Positions 24,917 through 33,567 of a stretch of 64,000 nucleotides of DNA are shown here, one piece after another. The notes under the pieces are model-generated. The model had not been told where the DNA came from and ran no database searches. It saw only the letters and a list, made by a program, of their open reading frames with translations. The translations under genes and the position numbers were made by a program. The stretch is from 13-2-20CM-66-19 sp963824395 (GTDB taxonomy: Bacteria > Pseudomonadota > Gammaproteobacteria > Steroidobacterales > Steroidobacteraceae), in the NCBI GenBank assembly GCA_963824395.1, contig CAWGPF010000001.1, positions 2,170,001 through 2,234,000 on the forward strand, read 5' to 3'. How positions within the stretch are numbered: position 1 is the first letter of the stretch; every line of letters starts with the position of its first letter.

Positions 24917-26443
24917 ATGCCGGACCAGGACTTGGGCGTGCTGCTGCGCTCGCGCGTGCCGCTGATCGCGGTGGAATCGTGCGATGAGACGCGCGCGCTG
25001 CAGGCCCTGCAGCGCGCCTGTGGGGCGCTGCCCGCGCCGCCGCGCTCGCTACAGCCCGCGCCGGCAGTGGCGGGGGCAGCCAGCGGCATGCCACTGTTTC
25101 GCTGGACCGTGACCGACGGGCTCAAGCGTCTTGATGTGGAGATGGGCCCGCCGCAGCGCACCACTGCCGAGCCGGTCGACATCCTCAAGCACATCCGCGC
25201 CACGAACCTCGCCGGCATCTACGCGCTGCTGGACTTCCATCCTTATCTGAAGGATCCGACGCTGGTGCGACTGCTGAAGGACATCGCCCAGGACTACGAG
25301 CACTGCGCGCGCACCATCGTCTTGATCAGTGATGAGCTGGAGGTCCCGCGGGAGCTGGAGCACCTGTGCGCGCGCTGCGCTCTGGCACTGCCGGACCGCA
25401 CCGAGCGGCTGGCGCTTGTGGAGGGGGTGGCACGCGAGTGGATGCGCGCCAATCCGGGCAAGGCCCCGCAGATCGACCGCCAGGCGCTCACGCTGCTGGT
25501 GGAGAACATGAGTGGCCTGTCGGCCGCCGACACCCAGCGCCTGGCGCGTAACGCCATTTTCGATCACGGCGCGATCCAGGCCTCCGACGTGCCGCTGGTC
25601 ATGAAGGCCAAGTACGATCTGCTCAATCGCGGCGGCATCCTGCGCTACGAGCACGACACCGCCGACAGTGCCGACGTGGGCGGCCTCACCCACCTGAAGG
25701 ACTGGCTGCTGAAGCGACGCGCCGCCTTCGACGGCACCGCCCCGATGCTCGATGCGCCCAAGGGGGTGCTGCTGTTGGGCGTGCAGGGCTGTGGCAAGAG
25801 CCTCGCCGCGCGCGCCAGCGCCGGCATCCTCAAGGTGCCGCTGCTGCGGCTCGACTGCGGGGCACTGTTTGATAAGTACATCGGCGAGTCGGAGCGCAAC
25901 CTGCGCGAATCCCTCGGCACTGCGGACCTCTTGGAGCCGTGCGTGCTGTGGGTGGACGAGATCGAGAAGGGCTTCGCCGCCGGCGACAACGATGGCGGCG
26001 CCACCCGGCGTGTCCTCGGGTCCTTCCTCACCTGGCTGGCCGACAAGCACACGCGCGTGTTCGTAGTCTCGACGGCCAATGACATCACCGAGCTGCCGCC
26101 GGAGCTGGTGCGCAAGGGGCGCTTTGATGAGATCTTCTTCGTCGACCTGCCCAATGCCGCCACCCGGGCGGAGATCCTGCGCATCCATACGAGCCGGCGC
26201 GGCCTGCTGCTGGATGCCGCCTCGCTGAGCGCGCTCGCGCAGGCCTGCGAGGGCTTCGCGGGGGCGGAGATCGAGCAGGCGGTGGTGGCTTCCCTGTACA
26301 CCGCGAACGCGCGGCACGTGCCGGCGAGCGCAGAACTGCTGCGCGCCGAGATTGCCGCCACGCGCCCGCTCGCGGTGGTGATGGCGGAGAAGGTGTCGGA
26401 CCTGCGCAGCTGGGCGCAGGAGCGCACCGTGCCGGCGGACTAG
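24917..26443 (+). CDS. AAA ATPase, Ycf46-like
   Basis: A 508-aa AAA protein with a divergent N-terminal half that looks like an inactive P-loop module (LIAVESCDETRALQALQ, then IYALLDFHPYLKD) and a C-terminal AAA module: Walker A GVQGCGKS (288-295), Walker B VLWVDEIEKG (343-352), sensor 1 VVSTAN and an arginine-finger region RKGRFDEIFFVDLP. This two-part layout is that of the Ycf46 family, linked in cyanobacteria to regulation of photosynthesis and CO2 use; no role is known in proteobacteria. Start ATG at 24917. It sits alone, 148 bases after plsB and convergent with arfB. Confidence 0.88.
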   Translation: MPDQDLGVLLRSRVPLIAVESCDETRALQALQRACGALPAPPRSLQPAPAVAGAASGMPLFRWTVTDGLKRLDVEMGPPQRTTAEPVDILKHIRATNLAGIYALLDFHPYLKDPTLVRLLKDIAQDYEHCARTIVLISDELEVPRELEHLCARCALALPDRTERLALVEGVAREWMRANPGKAPQIDRQALTLLVENMSGLSAADTQRLARNAIFDHGAIQASDVPLVMKAKYDLLNRGGILRYEHDTADSADVGGLTHLKDWLLKRRAAFDGTAPMLDAPKGVLLLGVQGCGKSLAARASAGILKVPLLRLDCGALFDKYIGESERNLRESLGTADLLEPCVLWVDEIEKGFAAGDNDGGATRRVLGSFLTWLADKHTRVFVVSTANDITELPPELVRKGRFDEIFFVDLPNAATRAEILRIHTSRRGLLLDAASLSALAQACEGFAGAEIEQAVVASLYTANARHVPASAELLRAEIAATRPLAVVMAEKVSDLRSWAQERTVPAD

Positions 26444-26488
26444 CCCGGCCTTTCCGCCGCAGCTCTGCCCGCGGGCGCGGCCGCGGCT

Positions 26489-26914
26489 TTAGCCCTCGAA
26501 GCGGTGCTTGGAGCGCAGGCGCTTGGTATTGCGCCGATGCGTCTTGGCTTCGAGGCGTCGTTCGCGCGCGGCGCGCGTCGGGCGGGTGGCTTTGCGCGGC
26601 TTCGGCGGCGTAAGCGCGCGACGGATCAGGTCCGTCAGGCGCTCCTCGGCCTCACGGCGGTTGTTTTCCTGCGTACGCTGGTTGCGCGCGATGATCAGCA
26701 CCGCCCCCTCCTGGGTCAGCCGCCGCCCGCTTAAGGCGCGCAGCCGCGCCTTGACGTCCGGGGTCAGGGCGCTGCTGGAGGCGAGCTCAAAGCGCAGCTG
26801 CGCGGCAGTGGAGAGCTTGTTGACGTTCTGGCCCCCGGGGCCCGAGCCGCGCACGAAGCTGATGCTCAGATCGCTGTCGGGGATCTCTACGCCCGGGGCG
26901 ATGGCCAGCGGCAC
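26489..26914 (-). CDS. arfB: alternative ribosome-rescue factor ArfB (peptidyl-tRNA hydrolase)
   Basis: A 141-aa class I release-factor-like protein that frees peptides from ribosomes stalled without a stop codon. The catalytic loop GSGPGGQNVNK is near residues 23-33 and the tail is strongly basic (KATRPTRAARERRLEAKTHRRNTKR region), needed to enter the empty mRNA channel. It lacks the codon-recognition domain of RF1/RF2. Length equals E. coli YaeJ (140 aa). The start is a GTG. It follows the MscS-type gene by 17 bases on the same strand, so they may be co-transcribed. Confidence 0.95.
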   Translation of the reverse strand: MPLAIAPGVEIPDSDLSISFVRGSGPGGQNVNKLSTAAQLRFELASSSALTPDVKARLRALSGRRLTQEGAVLIIARNQRTQENNRREAEERLTDLIRRALTPPKPRKATRPTRAARERRLEAKTHRRNTKRLRSKHRFEG

Positions 26915-26931
26915 GCTGTGCAGGCCCTTTC

Positions 26932-28287
26932 TCAGTCCGCCTGATGATCGACCCCGACGCTGCCCGAGGCTGGCGGCGGCGGGGACTGGCGGCGGGCGTC
27001 GAGCAGGCGCGTCTCCTGCTGGGGCACCGGGATGCGCACGCCGTGGGTGCGGAAGATGCGCCAGATCGCCCGGTTCACATCCGAGCGCACGTTGTTGACG
27101 CCGTTCACCGGGTCTGCGATCCAGAAGCGGATCTCAAGCGCCATGCCGTTGGCCTCGAAGCTGATGAGACGCGACACGGGCGCCGGGTCGTGCAGGATGC
27201 GCGGGTGGTCCGCGGTGGCCTCGACCAGCAGCTTGAGCGCGAGCTCCGGGTCGTCGTCGTAGCTGACCGTGACGGGCAACTTCAGCCGCACGCGCTGGTC
27301 GGCGTAGCTCCAGTTGATGAAGGAGGTCGTGATCAGGTTCTGGTTGGGGACCAAGGTGTCGACGCCGTCGCGGTCGCGGACCACGACGTAGCGGCCGCGC
27401 AGCTCCTGCACCCAGCCGAAGTTGCCGGCCGCAGCCCCGGTCTGGCCGGTGAAGCTGATGACGTCGCCGGGCTTGATCGACTTGTCCATCAGCAGCACGA
27501 AGCCGCTGACGAAGTTGCTCGCCACCGACTGCAGGCCGAAGCCCAGCCCGAGCCCGATGGCGCCGGTCAGCACGTTGAGGGTCGTGACGTCGACCCCGGC
27601 GGCATTGATGCCGAGGAGGATGCCAAGCCCCACCAGGAGGAAGTAGGTGAACTTCGAGACCCCCACGCGGGTGGAGACCGCCAGCTGATCCAGCCGCATC
27701 ACGTGCCGTTCGATGGCGCGCGCGATGAGGCTCGTCACGATGACGAAGGCCGTCACCACCACGAGACCCTTCAGCAGCGCCCACAGGCTGAACTGCGAGC
27801 GCCCGGGCACGAGACTGATGCGGTTGAGGCTGGCCTCGATCAGGTCGAGCCAGCCGAGCGCGGCCACGGCGACGATGCACCACAGGATGAGGGTGATGCG
27901 ACTCTCGCGCGTGCGCACCCAGGAGTTCGGCCCGAGCATGAGCCCGAGCACGTACACCCCGAGGCGTACCAGCACCAGCGCCACCAGCAGGCGGGCGCAG
28001 GCGTCGATGACCGCGGGCGAGAGGCTGAAGGCTGCGACCACGAAATGCGCCGCCACCAGCAGCGCGAGCCCCGCCAGGACCGGCGCGATGAGGATTGCGC
28101 CCCCGAGAACGTGGTCGAGCAGGTGCGGGGAGCGGATGGCGGCGGCACCGGCACGGCGCACGCGCAGCGCGCGCGCCACGCTCAGGGCGATGATGCCGGC
28201 GATGCCGGCGGCGAGCACTGCAATGAGCACCTGGGGCGAGGTGAGCTGCTGCAGGACAGCGCGCACTGCGCTCTCGACACCGTCCAT
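26932..28287 (-). CDS. MscS-family mechanosensitive channel
   Basis: A 451-aa inner-membrane protein with about five to six membrane helices ahead of the MscS core. The pore helix region is LTGAIGLGLGFGLQSVASNFVSGFVLLMDKSIKPGDVI, the conserved Gly/Ala-packed TM3 followed by the beta domain (signature pieces visible as GLGLGFGLQS and DKSIKPGDVI). The cytoplasmic alpha/beta domain continues to about residue 425, then a Pro/Gln-rich tail. It should open on membrane tension to release solutes. Its ATG overlaps the ydcH stop by one base (TGATG). Confidence 0.93.
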   Translation of the reverse strand: MDGVESAVRAVLQQLTSPQVLIAVLAAGIAGIIALSVARALRVRRAGAAAIRSPHLLDHVLGGAILIAPVLAGLALLVAAHFVVAAFSLSPAVIDACARLLVALVLVRLGVYVLGLMLGPNSWVRTRESRITLILWCIVAVAALGWLDLIEASLNRISLVPGRSQFSLWALLKGLVVVTAFVIVTSLIARAIERHVMRLDQLAVSTRVGVSKFTYFLLVGLGILLGINAAGVDVTTLNVLTGAIGLGLGFGLQSVASNFVSGFVLLMDKSIKPGDVISFTGQTGAAAGNFGWVQELRGRYVVVRDRDGVDTLVPNQNLITTSFINWSYADQRVRLKLPVTVSYDDDPELALKLLVEATADHPRILHDPAPVSRLISFEANGMALEIRFWIADPVNGVNNVRSDVNRAIWRIFRTHGVRIPVPQQETRLLDARRQSPPPPASGSVGVDHQAD

Positions 28288-28511
28288 CAGGCGTTCAGAT
28301 CCGGGATCAGCTGACTCTCCAGACGCGTTATCTGGTCCTTGAGCAGCAGCTTGCGCTTTTTCAGACGCTTGAGCGCCAGCTCATCGATGTGCAGGTCGAG
28401 CGAGAGCCGGCAGATCACCTCGTCGAGGTCGCGGTGCTCAATGCGCAGCTGGCGCAGCTTCTCCATGTTGCGGAACAGCTCGCGATCAACGTTGTCTTCG
28501 ATTTCCGCCAT
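28287..28511 (-). CDS. YdcH family small protein (DUF465)
   Basis: A 74-aa, all-helical, highly charged protein (MAEIEDNVDRELFRNMEKLR start, LKRLKKRKLLLKDQITRLE near the end), probably a coiled-coil dimer. It matches the DUF465/YdcH family, whose function is unknown. The stop overlaps the MscS-type start, so translation is coupled and the two may work together. Confidence 0.88.
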   Translation of the reverse strand: MAEIEDNVDRELFRNMEKLRQLRIEHRDLDEVICRLSLDLHIDELALKRLKKRKLLLKDQITRLESQLIPDLNA

Positions 28512-28616
28512 GCGGGGTGCCCATGAACCTCAGCTGATGGGCCAGGAAGGCGCGCAGGTATCAGCGCAAGACGCCAAGCAGCACGAGCTTAGCCGAGAGC
28601 CGTGGTGAGTGCCACG

Positions 28617-29951
28617 TCACCGCCCGCCACGGCCTCCGCCGTGGCGCCGACCGGCGGGTGGGCCGCGCCGGCCCCCGCCACCCCCGCCGCTGCGGCCACC
28701 GCCGCGTCCGCCGCCGCCGCCGCGGCGGCCGCCGCCCGGGTGCGGGGAGCTGCGCACGGGCACGCCTGCGATCACGCCCTGGGCGAGCAGTTCCGGGGCG
28801 ATCGGGGAGAAGGGGATCTTGTGGCCGACGTAGGTCTCGATGTCCGGGAGGGACACCGCGTACTCCTCGCAGGCGAAGCTGATGGCATCGCCCTCGGCCC
28901 CGGCGCGCGCGGTGCGGCCGATGCGGTGTACATAGTCGGCGGCATCCTGAGGCAGGTCGAAGTTGAAGACGTGGCTGACGTCGGGGATGTGCAGGCCGCG
29001 CGAGGCGACGTCGGTGGCGATCAGCACCGCAAGCTTGCCGTCGTGGAAGTCGCGCAGGAAGCGCAGACGCTTGTTCTGCGGCACGTCCCCGGAGAGCGCC
29101 TGGGCCTCGAAGCCGTTGGCCTTGAGCGTGGCCTCGAGGCGCTCGGCGGTGCGCTTGGTGTTCACGAACACCATGGTGCGCACCGCCTCGGTCTGGTGCA
29201 GCAGCCCGATGAGCAGCGGCACCTTCTCCTCCATGGAGGGGTAGTACATGAGCTGGCGCACGCGGTCGACCGTCATCTTGTCCGGCTCGATGCGCACCAG
29301 CTCGGGATTGTTCATGTGCTCGTAGGCGAGCTCCAGCACCCGCTGCGAGAGTGTGGCGGAGAACAGCATCGACTGGCGCCGCTCGGGCGGGGGCAGGCGG
29401 CGCATGATGAAGCGGATGTCGGCGATGAAGCCGAGGTCGAACATGCGGTCCGCCTCGTCCAGCACCAGCACCTGGGCATGGCGCAGGTCGAACACGTGCT
29501 GCTTGAAGTAGTCGATCAGGCGCCCGGGCGTGCCGATCAGCACGTCGCAGCCGGCGCCGAGCTCCTGGCGCTGCTTCTCGTAGTCGATGCCACCGAACAC
29601 CACCTGCTGCTTGAGCCCGGTGTGGGCGCCAAGGGTCTTGGCGTCGTGGTGGATCTGCACCGCCAGCTCCCGGGTCGGCGCCACGATGAGCGCACGGACC
29701 GAGGTCGGTGTGCGGTTGGGGGCCGGCGGCCGGGTGAGCAGCGACTGATAGACCGCCAGCAGGAAGGCGGCCGTTTTGCCGGTGCCGGTCTGCGCCTGTC
29801 CGGCAACATCGCGGCCGGCGAGGGCGATCGGCAGCGTCTGCGCCTGGATCGGCGTGCAGTTGACGAAGCCAGCTTGTTTTATGCCCGCCATGACCTCATC
29901 TACGAGGCCAAGCGATGCGAAAGTCACAGGATCAGAGTGTGCGTCAGTCAT
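28617..29951 (-). CDS. rhlB: DEAD-box RNA helicase RhlB
   Basis: A 444-aa ATP-dependent RNA helicase. All DEAD-box motifs are visible: Q motif (FVNCTPIQ), I (AQTGTGKT), Ia (PTRELA), II (DEAD in VLDEADRMFDLGF), III (SAT), V (ATDVASRGLHIP) and VI (HRIGRTARAG). CEEYAVSLPDIETYVGHKIP is a RhlB-specific stretch. The last about 45 residues are a Gly/Arg low-complexity tail. Divergent from trxA-rho as in E. coli, which supports the RhlB call; in E. coli RhlB works with RNase E in the degradosome. The ATG at 29951 has no ribosome site but overlaps the stop of a 46-codon frame upstream. Confidence 0.95.
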   Translation of the reverse strand: MTDAHSDPVTFASLGLVDEVMAGIKQAGFVNCTPIQAQTLPIALAGRDVAGQAQTGTGKTAAFLLAVYQSLLTRPPAPNRTPTSVRALIVAPTRELAVQIHHDAKTLGAHTGLKQQVVFGGIDYEKQRQELGAGCDVLIGTPGRLIDYFKQHVFDLRHAQVLVLDEADRMFDLGFIADIRFIMRRLPPPERRQSMLFSATLSQRVLELAYEHMNNPELVRIEPDKMTVDRVRQLMYYPSMEEKVPLLIGLLHQTEAVRTMVFVNTKRTAERLEATLKANGFEAQALSGDVPQNKRLRFLRDFHDGKLAVLIATDVASRGLHIPDVSHVFNFDLPQDAADYVHRIGRTARAGAEGDAISFACEEYAVSLPDIETYVGHKIPFSPIAPELLAQGVIAGVPVRSSPHPGGGRRGGGGGRGGGRSGGGGGGRRGPPAGRRHGGGRGGR

Positions 29952-30091
29952 CAATTCATTCTGGTGGTGGGCGCGGAAAAACTCCCCGAGACTTGCAAAA
30001 ACGCCTCGGACGCGCTACAAAGTAGCTCAAGACAGCGGGCCATCAGGTCCGCACCTGCCAGCCAAGTTTCCTTAAATTCCTTAGGTTTCAT
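29951..30091 (-). CDS. small ORF, 46 aa, coupled to rhlB
   Basis: A 46-residue frame, MKPKEFKETWLAGADLMARC through to a PTTRMN end, whose TGA overlaps the rhlB ATG by one base (TGATG). rhlB itself has no visible ribosome site, so coupling through this frame would explain its initiation. Composition (Phe, Trp, Lys at the start; helical middle) looks like protein. Against it: no clear ribosome site for the small ORF, and its short length. It could also be a leader peptide. Family not recognised. Confidence 0.42.
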   Translation of the reverse strand: MKPKEFKETWLAGADLMARCLELLCSASEAFLQVSGSFSAPTTRMN

Positions 30092-30235
30092 ACTCAATCA
30101 CGAGTTATTAGTGTAACCGTTTAGCGGGTGTCTCAGGCATCGCTTTTCGCTTACCCCGTGGCCGACCCGCTTCGGACTCCCACAAATTTCCAATATTTTT
30201 TTCCACGCTTCTGCATTTGACGGAGGTTCAATCGC

Positions 30236-30595
30236 GTGAGTAGCTCGCACATTGTGCATACCACGGACGCCACTTTCGCACAGGACGTCCTCAAGTCGGA
30301 TAAACCGGTATTGCTGGATTTCTGGGCCGAATGGTGTGGCCCGTGCAAGATGATCGCCCCGATTCTCGATGAGATCGCGAGCGAGTATCACGACCGCATC
30401 AAGGTCGCCAAGATCAATATCGACGAGAACCCGCAGACCCCGCCGAAGTTCGGCATTCGTGGCATCCCGACGCTGATTCTGTTCAAGAACGGCACGGTCG
30501 AAGCCCAGAAGGTCGGCGCGGTTTCCAAATCACAGCTGGCGGCATTCCTGGAAAGTAACCTTGACCAGGCCGCTGGCGCGCAGGCAAAAAGATGA
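30236..30595 (+). CDS. trxA: thioredoxin 1
   Basis: A 119-aa thioredoxin, the general cytosolic disulfide reductase. The active site is WCGPCK (Cys34, Cys37), preceded by LLDFWAEW and followed by the cis-Pro loop GIRGIPTLILF. Slightly longer than E. coli TrxA at both ends. It starts at a GTG with GGAGG upstream. The stop overlaps the rho start (ATGA), giving a trxA-rho coupled pair. Confidence 0.97.
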   Translation: MSSSHIVHTTDATFAQDVLKSDKPVLLDFWAEWCGPCKMIAPILDEIASEYHDRIKVAKINIDENPQTPPKFGIRGIPTLILFKNGTVEAQKVGAVSKSQLAAFLESNLDQAAGAQAKR

Positions 30596-32046
30596 GAGGC
30601 TACCTCGGCAACCAGGGCCGCAACCGCCCCAACAAAGGCCCGCGCCACGGCAATCGTGACGGCAACCGCGGCAACAGCAACGGCAACGGTGGCGGACGCC
30701 CCGATGACATGATGCATGACCCGGAGCCGTTCGACGCCGACGACTCCGAGATCATAAGCCCGGCGGAGCTGACGCAGTCGCGTCACTCCATGAATCTAAC
30801 CGAGCTTAAGTCCCGCCCGATCCATGAGCTGGTGAAGCTCGCCGAGTCGATGGGGCTTGAGAATCTCGCCCGCTCGCGCAAGCAGGACATCATCTTCTCG
30901 ATCCTGAAGGCGCACGCGCGCAACGGCGAGAACATCTACGGTGACGGCGTGCTCGAGATCCTGCAGGACGGCTTCGGCTTCCTGCGCTCGGCCGACGGTT
31001 CCTACCTCGCAGGCCCGGACGACATCTACGTCAGCCCGAGCCAGATCCGCCGCTTCAACCTGCGCACCGGTGACACGATCTCCGGGCTCATCCGTCCGCC
31101 CAAGGACGGTGAGCGCTACTTCGCGCTGCTGAAGGTGGGCGAGATCAACTTTGATTCCCCGGACAGCTCGCGCAGCAAGGTGCTGTTCGAGAACCTGACG
31201 CCCTTTCACCCGACCAAGCGCCTGAAGCTCGAGCGCGGTAACGGTTCCACCGAGGACCTCACCGCGCGCACCATCGATCTCGTCGCCCCGATCGGCAAGG
31301 GCCAGCGCGGCCTGATCGTCTCGCCCCCGAAGGCGGGCAAGACGATGCTGCTGCAGAACATCGCCACCGCCATTACCTCCAACCATCCCGAGGTCTACCT
31401 CATCGTGCTGCTCATCGACGAGCGCCCGGAGGAAGTCACCGAGATGCAGCGCACGGTGAAGGGCGAGGTGGTGTCGAGCACCTTCGACGAACCGGCCGCC
31501 CGCCACGTACAGGTGGCCGAGATGGTGATCGAAAAGGCCAAGCGCCTGGTCGAGCACAAGAAGGACGTGGTCATCCTGCTCGACTCGATCACGCGCCTGG
31601 CGCGTGCCTACAACACCGTGGTGCCCTCATCCGGCAAGGTGCTGACCGGTGGCGTGGACGCCAACGCTCTGCAGCGCCCGAAGCGCTTCTTCGGCGCGGC
31701 GCGCAACATCGAGGAGGGCGGCAGCCTCACGATCCTCGCCACCGCGCTCATTGACACCGGCTCGAAGATGGACGACGTCATCTACGAGGAGTTCAAGGGC
31801 ACCGGCAACAGCGAAATCCACCTCGACCGGCGCGTCTCCGAGAAGCGCGTGTTCCCGGCGGTCAACATCAACCGCTCCGGCACCCGCAAGGAGGAGCTCA
31901 TCACCGATCAGGGCGAGCTCGCCAAGATCTGGATCCTGCGCAAGCTCCTGCACCCGATGGATGAGCTCGCGGCCATCGAATTCCTGCTCGACAAGATGAA
32001 GGACACCAAGTCGAACAGCGAGTTCTTCGAGGCCATGAAGCGCTGA
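30592..32046 (+). CDS. rho: transcription termination factor Rho with N-terminal extension
   Basis: The hexameric RNA helicase that ends transcription. The core begins at residue 67 (MNLTELKSRP) and matches E. coli Rho almost throughout: the RNA-binding domain with DGFGFLRSADGSYLAGPDD, Walker A PPKAGKT, Walker B VVILLDSITRLARAYN, Q/R-loop region GGVDANALQRPKRFFGAARN. It is 484 aa against 419 because of a 66-residue N-terminal extension rich in Asn, Gly, Arg and later Asp/Glu, predicted disordered. The ATG at 30592 overlaps the trxA stop (ATGA) and the frame is open throughout, so I keep the long form; the ATG at 30790 would give an E. coli-size protein. Confidence 0.96.
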   Translation: MRGYLGNQGRNRPNKGPRHGNRDGNRGNSNGNGGGRPDDMMHDPEPFDADDSEIISPAELTQSRHSMNLTELKSRPIHELVKLAESMGLENLARSRKQDIIFSILKAHARNGENIYGDGVLEILQDGFGFLRSADGSYLAGPDDIYVSPSQIRRFNLRTGDTISGLIRPPKDGERYFALLKVGEINFDSPDSSRSKVLFENLTPFHPTKRLKLERGNGSTEDLTARTIDLVAPIGKGQRGLIVSPPKAGKTMLLQNIATAITSNHPEVYLIVLLIDERPEEVTEMQRTVKGEVVSSTFDEPAARHVQVAEMVIEKAKRLVEHKKDVVILLDSITRLARAYNTVVPSSGKVLTGGVDANALQRPKRFFGAARNIEEGGSLTILATALIDTGSKMDDVIYEEFKGTGNSEIHLDRRVSEKRVFPAVNINRSGTRKEELITDQGELAKIWILRKLLHPMDELAAIEFLLDKMKDTKSNSEFFEAMKR

Positions 32047-32061
32047 TAGTGCACCCTGGCC

Positions 32062-32084
32062 GGGTCCCGCCCGCGCGGGATCCG
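32062..32084 (+). terminator. possible hairpin after rho
   Basis: TCCCGC-CCGC-GCGGGA stem (32065-32080), extendable with a bulge, shortly past the rho stop. No T run follows directly (CCCGTTTT comes some 20 bases later), so it is a weak candidate. Confidence 0.3.
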
Positions 32085-32231
32085 GCCCGTCCCCAGCCCC
32101 GTTTTGCGGCCACAGTTAGGTTGCGGCTGTGCTTCGCGTCACGTCGGCGCTTGGCGACGCTGGCACAGCACGGCTGGCGCTCAGTAAGATCGGCCCATCC
32201 GCGCCCCTCGCGCGGCTGGAGCCACACTCGC

Positions 32232-33095
32232 ATGCGCATTTCCTTCACGGCGGTCGCGGTGTTACTGGCGCTGCATGCCGCGCCGGCCCTGGCCGACCGT
32301 GACCCGCAGTCCGGGGCGCCGCTGCCGCCGAAGCAGCACGAGAGTGCCAGCCCCATCACCGACCACTTTTACATGCGCGCCTCCTGGTACGGGCCGACGC
32401 TGCACACCACGCTGCGCGCCGACCCGAGCAACGCGCAGCCGGGAGTCAGTGGCACGACCGTGAACGGCGAGGACGACCTCGGGCTGCCCGGCAAGCTCAA
32501 CAAGGGCCGGGTGGAGTTCATGTTCCGCCTGCGCGAGCGCAACAAGGTGCGAGTGGACTACTTCGAGGCCGACCGCAGCGGCAACAAGGTGCTGGCGAAC
32601 GACATCGTGTTCAACAACGAGACCTTCCTCGCCGGCCTGCCCGCCCAGAGCTCCCTCGACTGGAAGCAGTTCGACATCACCTACACCTATTCATTCATCC
32701 GCAACGAGCGCTTCGAGGTGGGCACGGGGCTTGCGGTGTATTTCCTGCAGCTCGATGCGATGCTCACCCAGCCGCAGCCCTTCGCGATCTCGCTGCACCA
32801 GGAGGTCTCCGCCGCCTCGCCCTTCCCGGCGTTGCCGCTGGATCTGACCTGGAAGATCTCCAGCCGCTGGGCGCTCACCGCGCGCGGCGCCTACCTCAAG
32901 GCGACGCTCGATGGCTTCCGCGGCTCCTATACCGACCTGCACACCGACGTGCAGTACCGCTGGAACCCGAATCTCGCGCTCGGCGTCGGCTATACCTCGA
33001 CGCGCGCCTCCCTCAGCCGCACCAGCGGTTCCTGGCCGGGCTATCTCAACCTGAGCATGGAGGGCCCCGAGGCCTTCCTGCGCCTGAGCTTCTGA
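32232..33095 (+). CDS. predicted outer-membrane beta-barrel protein
   Basis: A 287-aa exported protein: signal peptide to about residue 21 (LALHAAPALA/DRD), then alternating beta-strand sequence such as KGRVEFMFRLRERNKVRVDYFEA, TYTYSFIRNERFEVGTGLAVYF and NLALGVGYTSTRASL. It ends in an aromatic FLRLSF, the usual C-terminal Phe signal for barrel insertion. Strand count suggests eight to twelve strands. I do not recognise a named family. It lies between rho and a convergent thioesterase, 185 bases after rho. Confidence 0.8.
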   Translation: MRISFTAVAVLLALHAAPALADRDPQSGAPLPPKQHESASPITDHFYMRASWYGPTLHTTLRADPSNAQPGVSGTTVNGEDDLGLPGKLNKGRVEFMFRLRERNKVRVDYFEADRSGNKVLANDIVFNNETFLAGLPAQSSLDWKQFDITYTYSFIRNERFEVGTGLAVYFLQLDAMLTQPQPFAISLHQEVSAASPFPALPLDLTWKISSRWALTARGAYLKATLDGFRGSYTDLHTDVQYRWNPNLALGVGYTSTRASLSRTSGSWPGYLNLSMEGPEAFLRLSF

Positions 33096-33115
33096 ACGCG
33101 CGCTCGCGCGCAGCT

Positions 33116-33559
33116 TCAGCCGGCGGCGCCCGTGGTGCTCACCACGTAGGCACGCGTGAAGCTCTCGGGCATGCGCACCGCGCGCCCGCTCTCAAGGTTG
33201 ATGCACACGTAATCGACGCTGGCGCGCGCCAGCGTCGCGCGATCGCGCGCCCGCCACACCTGGAAGCGCCGCGCGCAGCGCAGCCGCCCATCGCTCTTCA
33301 CGATCCAGGTGCCAATCAGCACCCGATCCCCCGCGAGCGCGGCGCGCAGGTACTCGATCTCGATACGCTGCGCGGCCATGCCGCGGCGCAGCGCGAGGCA
33401 GTCATCGAGGGGCATGCCGAGGGCTGCCGAGTGCGACCAGGCGGCGCGGTCGAGCCAGGTGAGGTAGACGGAATTGTTGACGTGGCCGTAGGCGTCGATG
33501 TCGGCCGGCTGCACGTCCAGCTCGACCACGTGGGGCGTCGGCAGCTCCCAGTGCGTCAT
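33116..33559 (-). CDS. acyl-CoA thioesterase, 4HBT hotdog family
   Basis: A 147-aa single hotdog domain. The 4HBT signature is present: DIDAYGHVNNSVYLTWLDRA, with the catalytic Asp of this class in the DIDAYGHVNN loop. It hydrolyses acyl-CoA thioesters; the substrate is unknown. The ATG at 33559 lies 8 bases after the purD stop, so it is probably the last gene of the purHD transcript. A longer frame into purD exists but is not supported. Confidence 0.9.
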   Translation of the reverse strand: MTHWELPTPHVVELDVQPADIDAYGHVNNSVYLTWLDRAAWSHSAALGMPLDDCLALRRGMAAQRIEIEYLRAALAGDRVLIGTWIVKSDGRLRCARRFQVWRARDRATLARASVDYVCINLESGRAVRMPESFTRAYVVSTTGAAG

Positions 33560-33567
33560 CAGAGACT

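Noticed and set aside
28617..28745. GC-rich repetitive stretch at the end of rhlB
   Set aside because: It codes for the Gly/Arg tail; no unit repeats at DNA level beyond codon bias.
32049..32231. Upstream extension of the predicted barrel gene
   Set aside because: The frame is open but its translation is Arg/Pro-rich and lies before a clear signal peptide at 32232; the ATG at 32232 is the sensible start.
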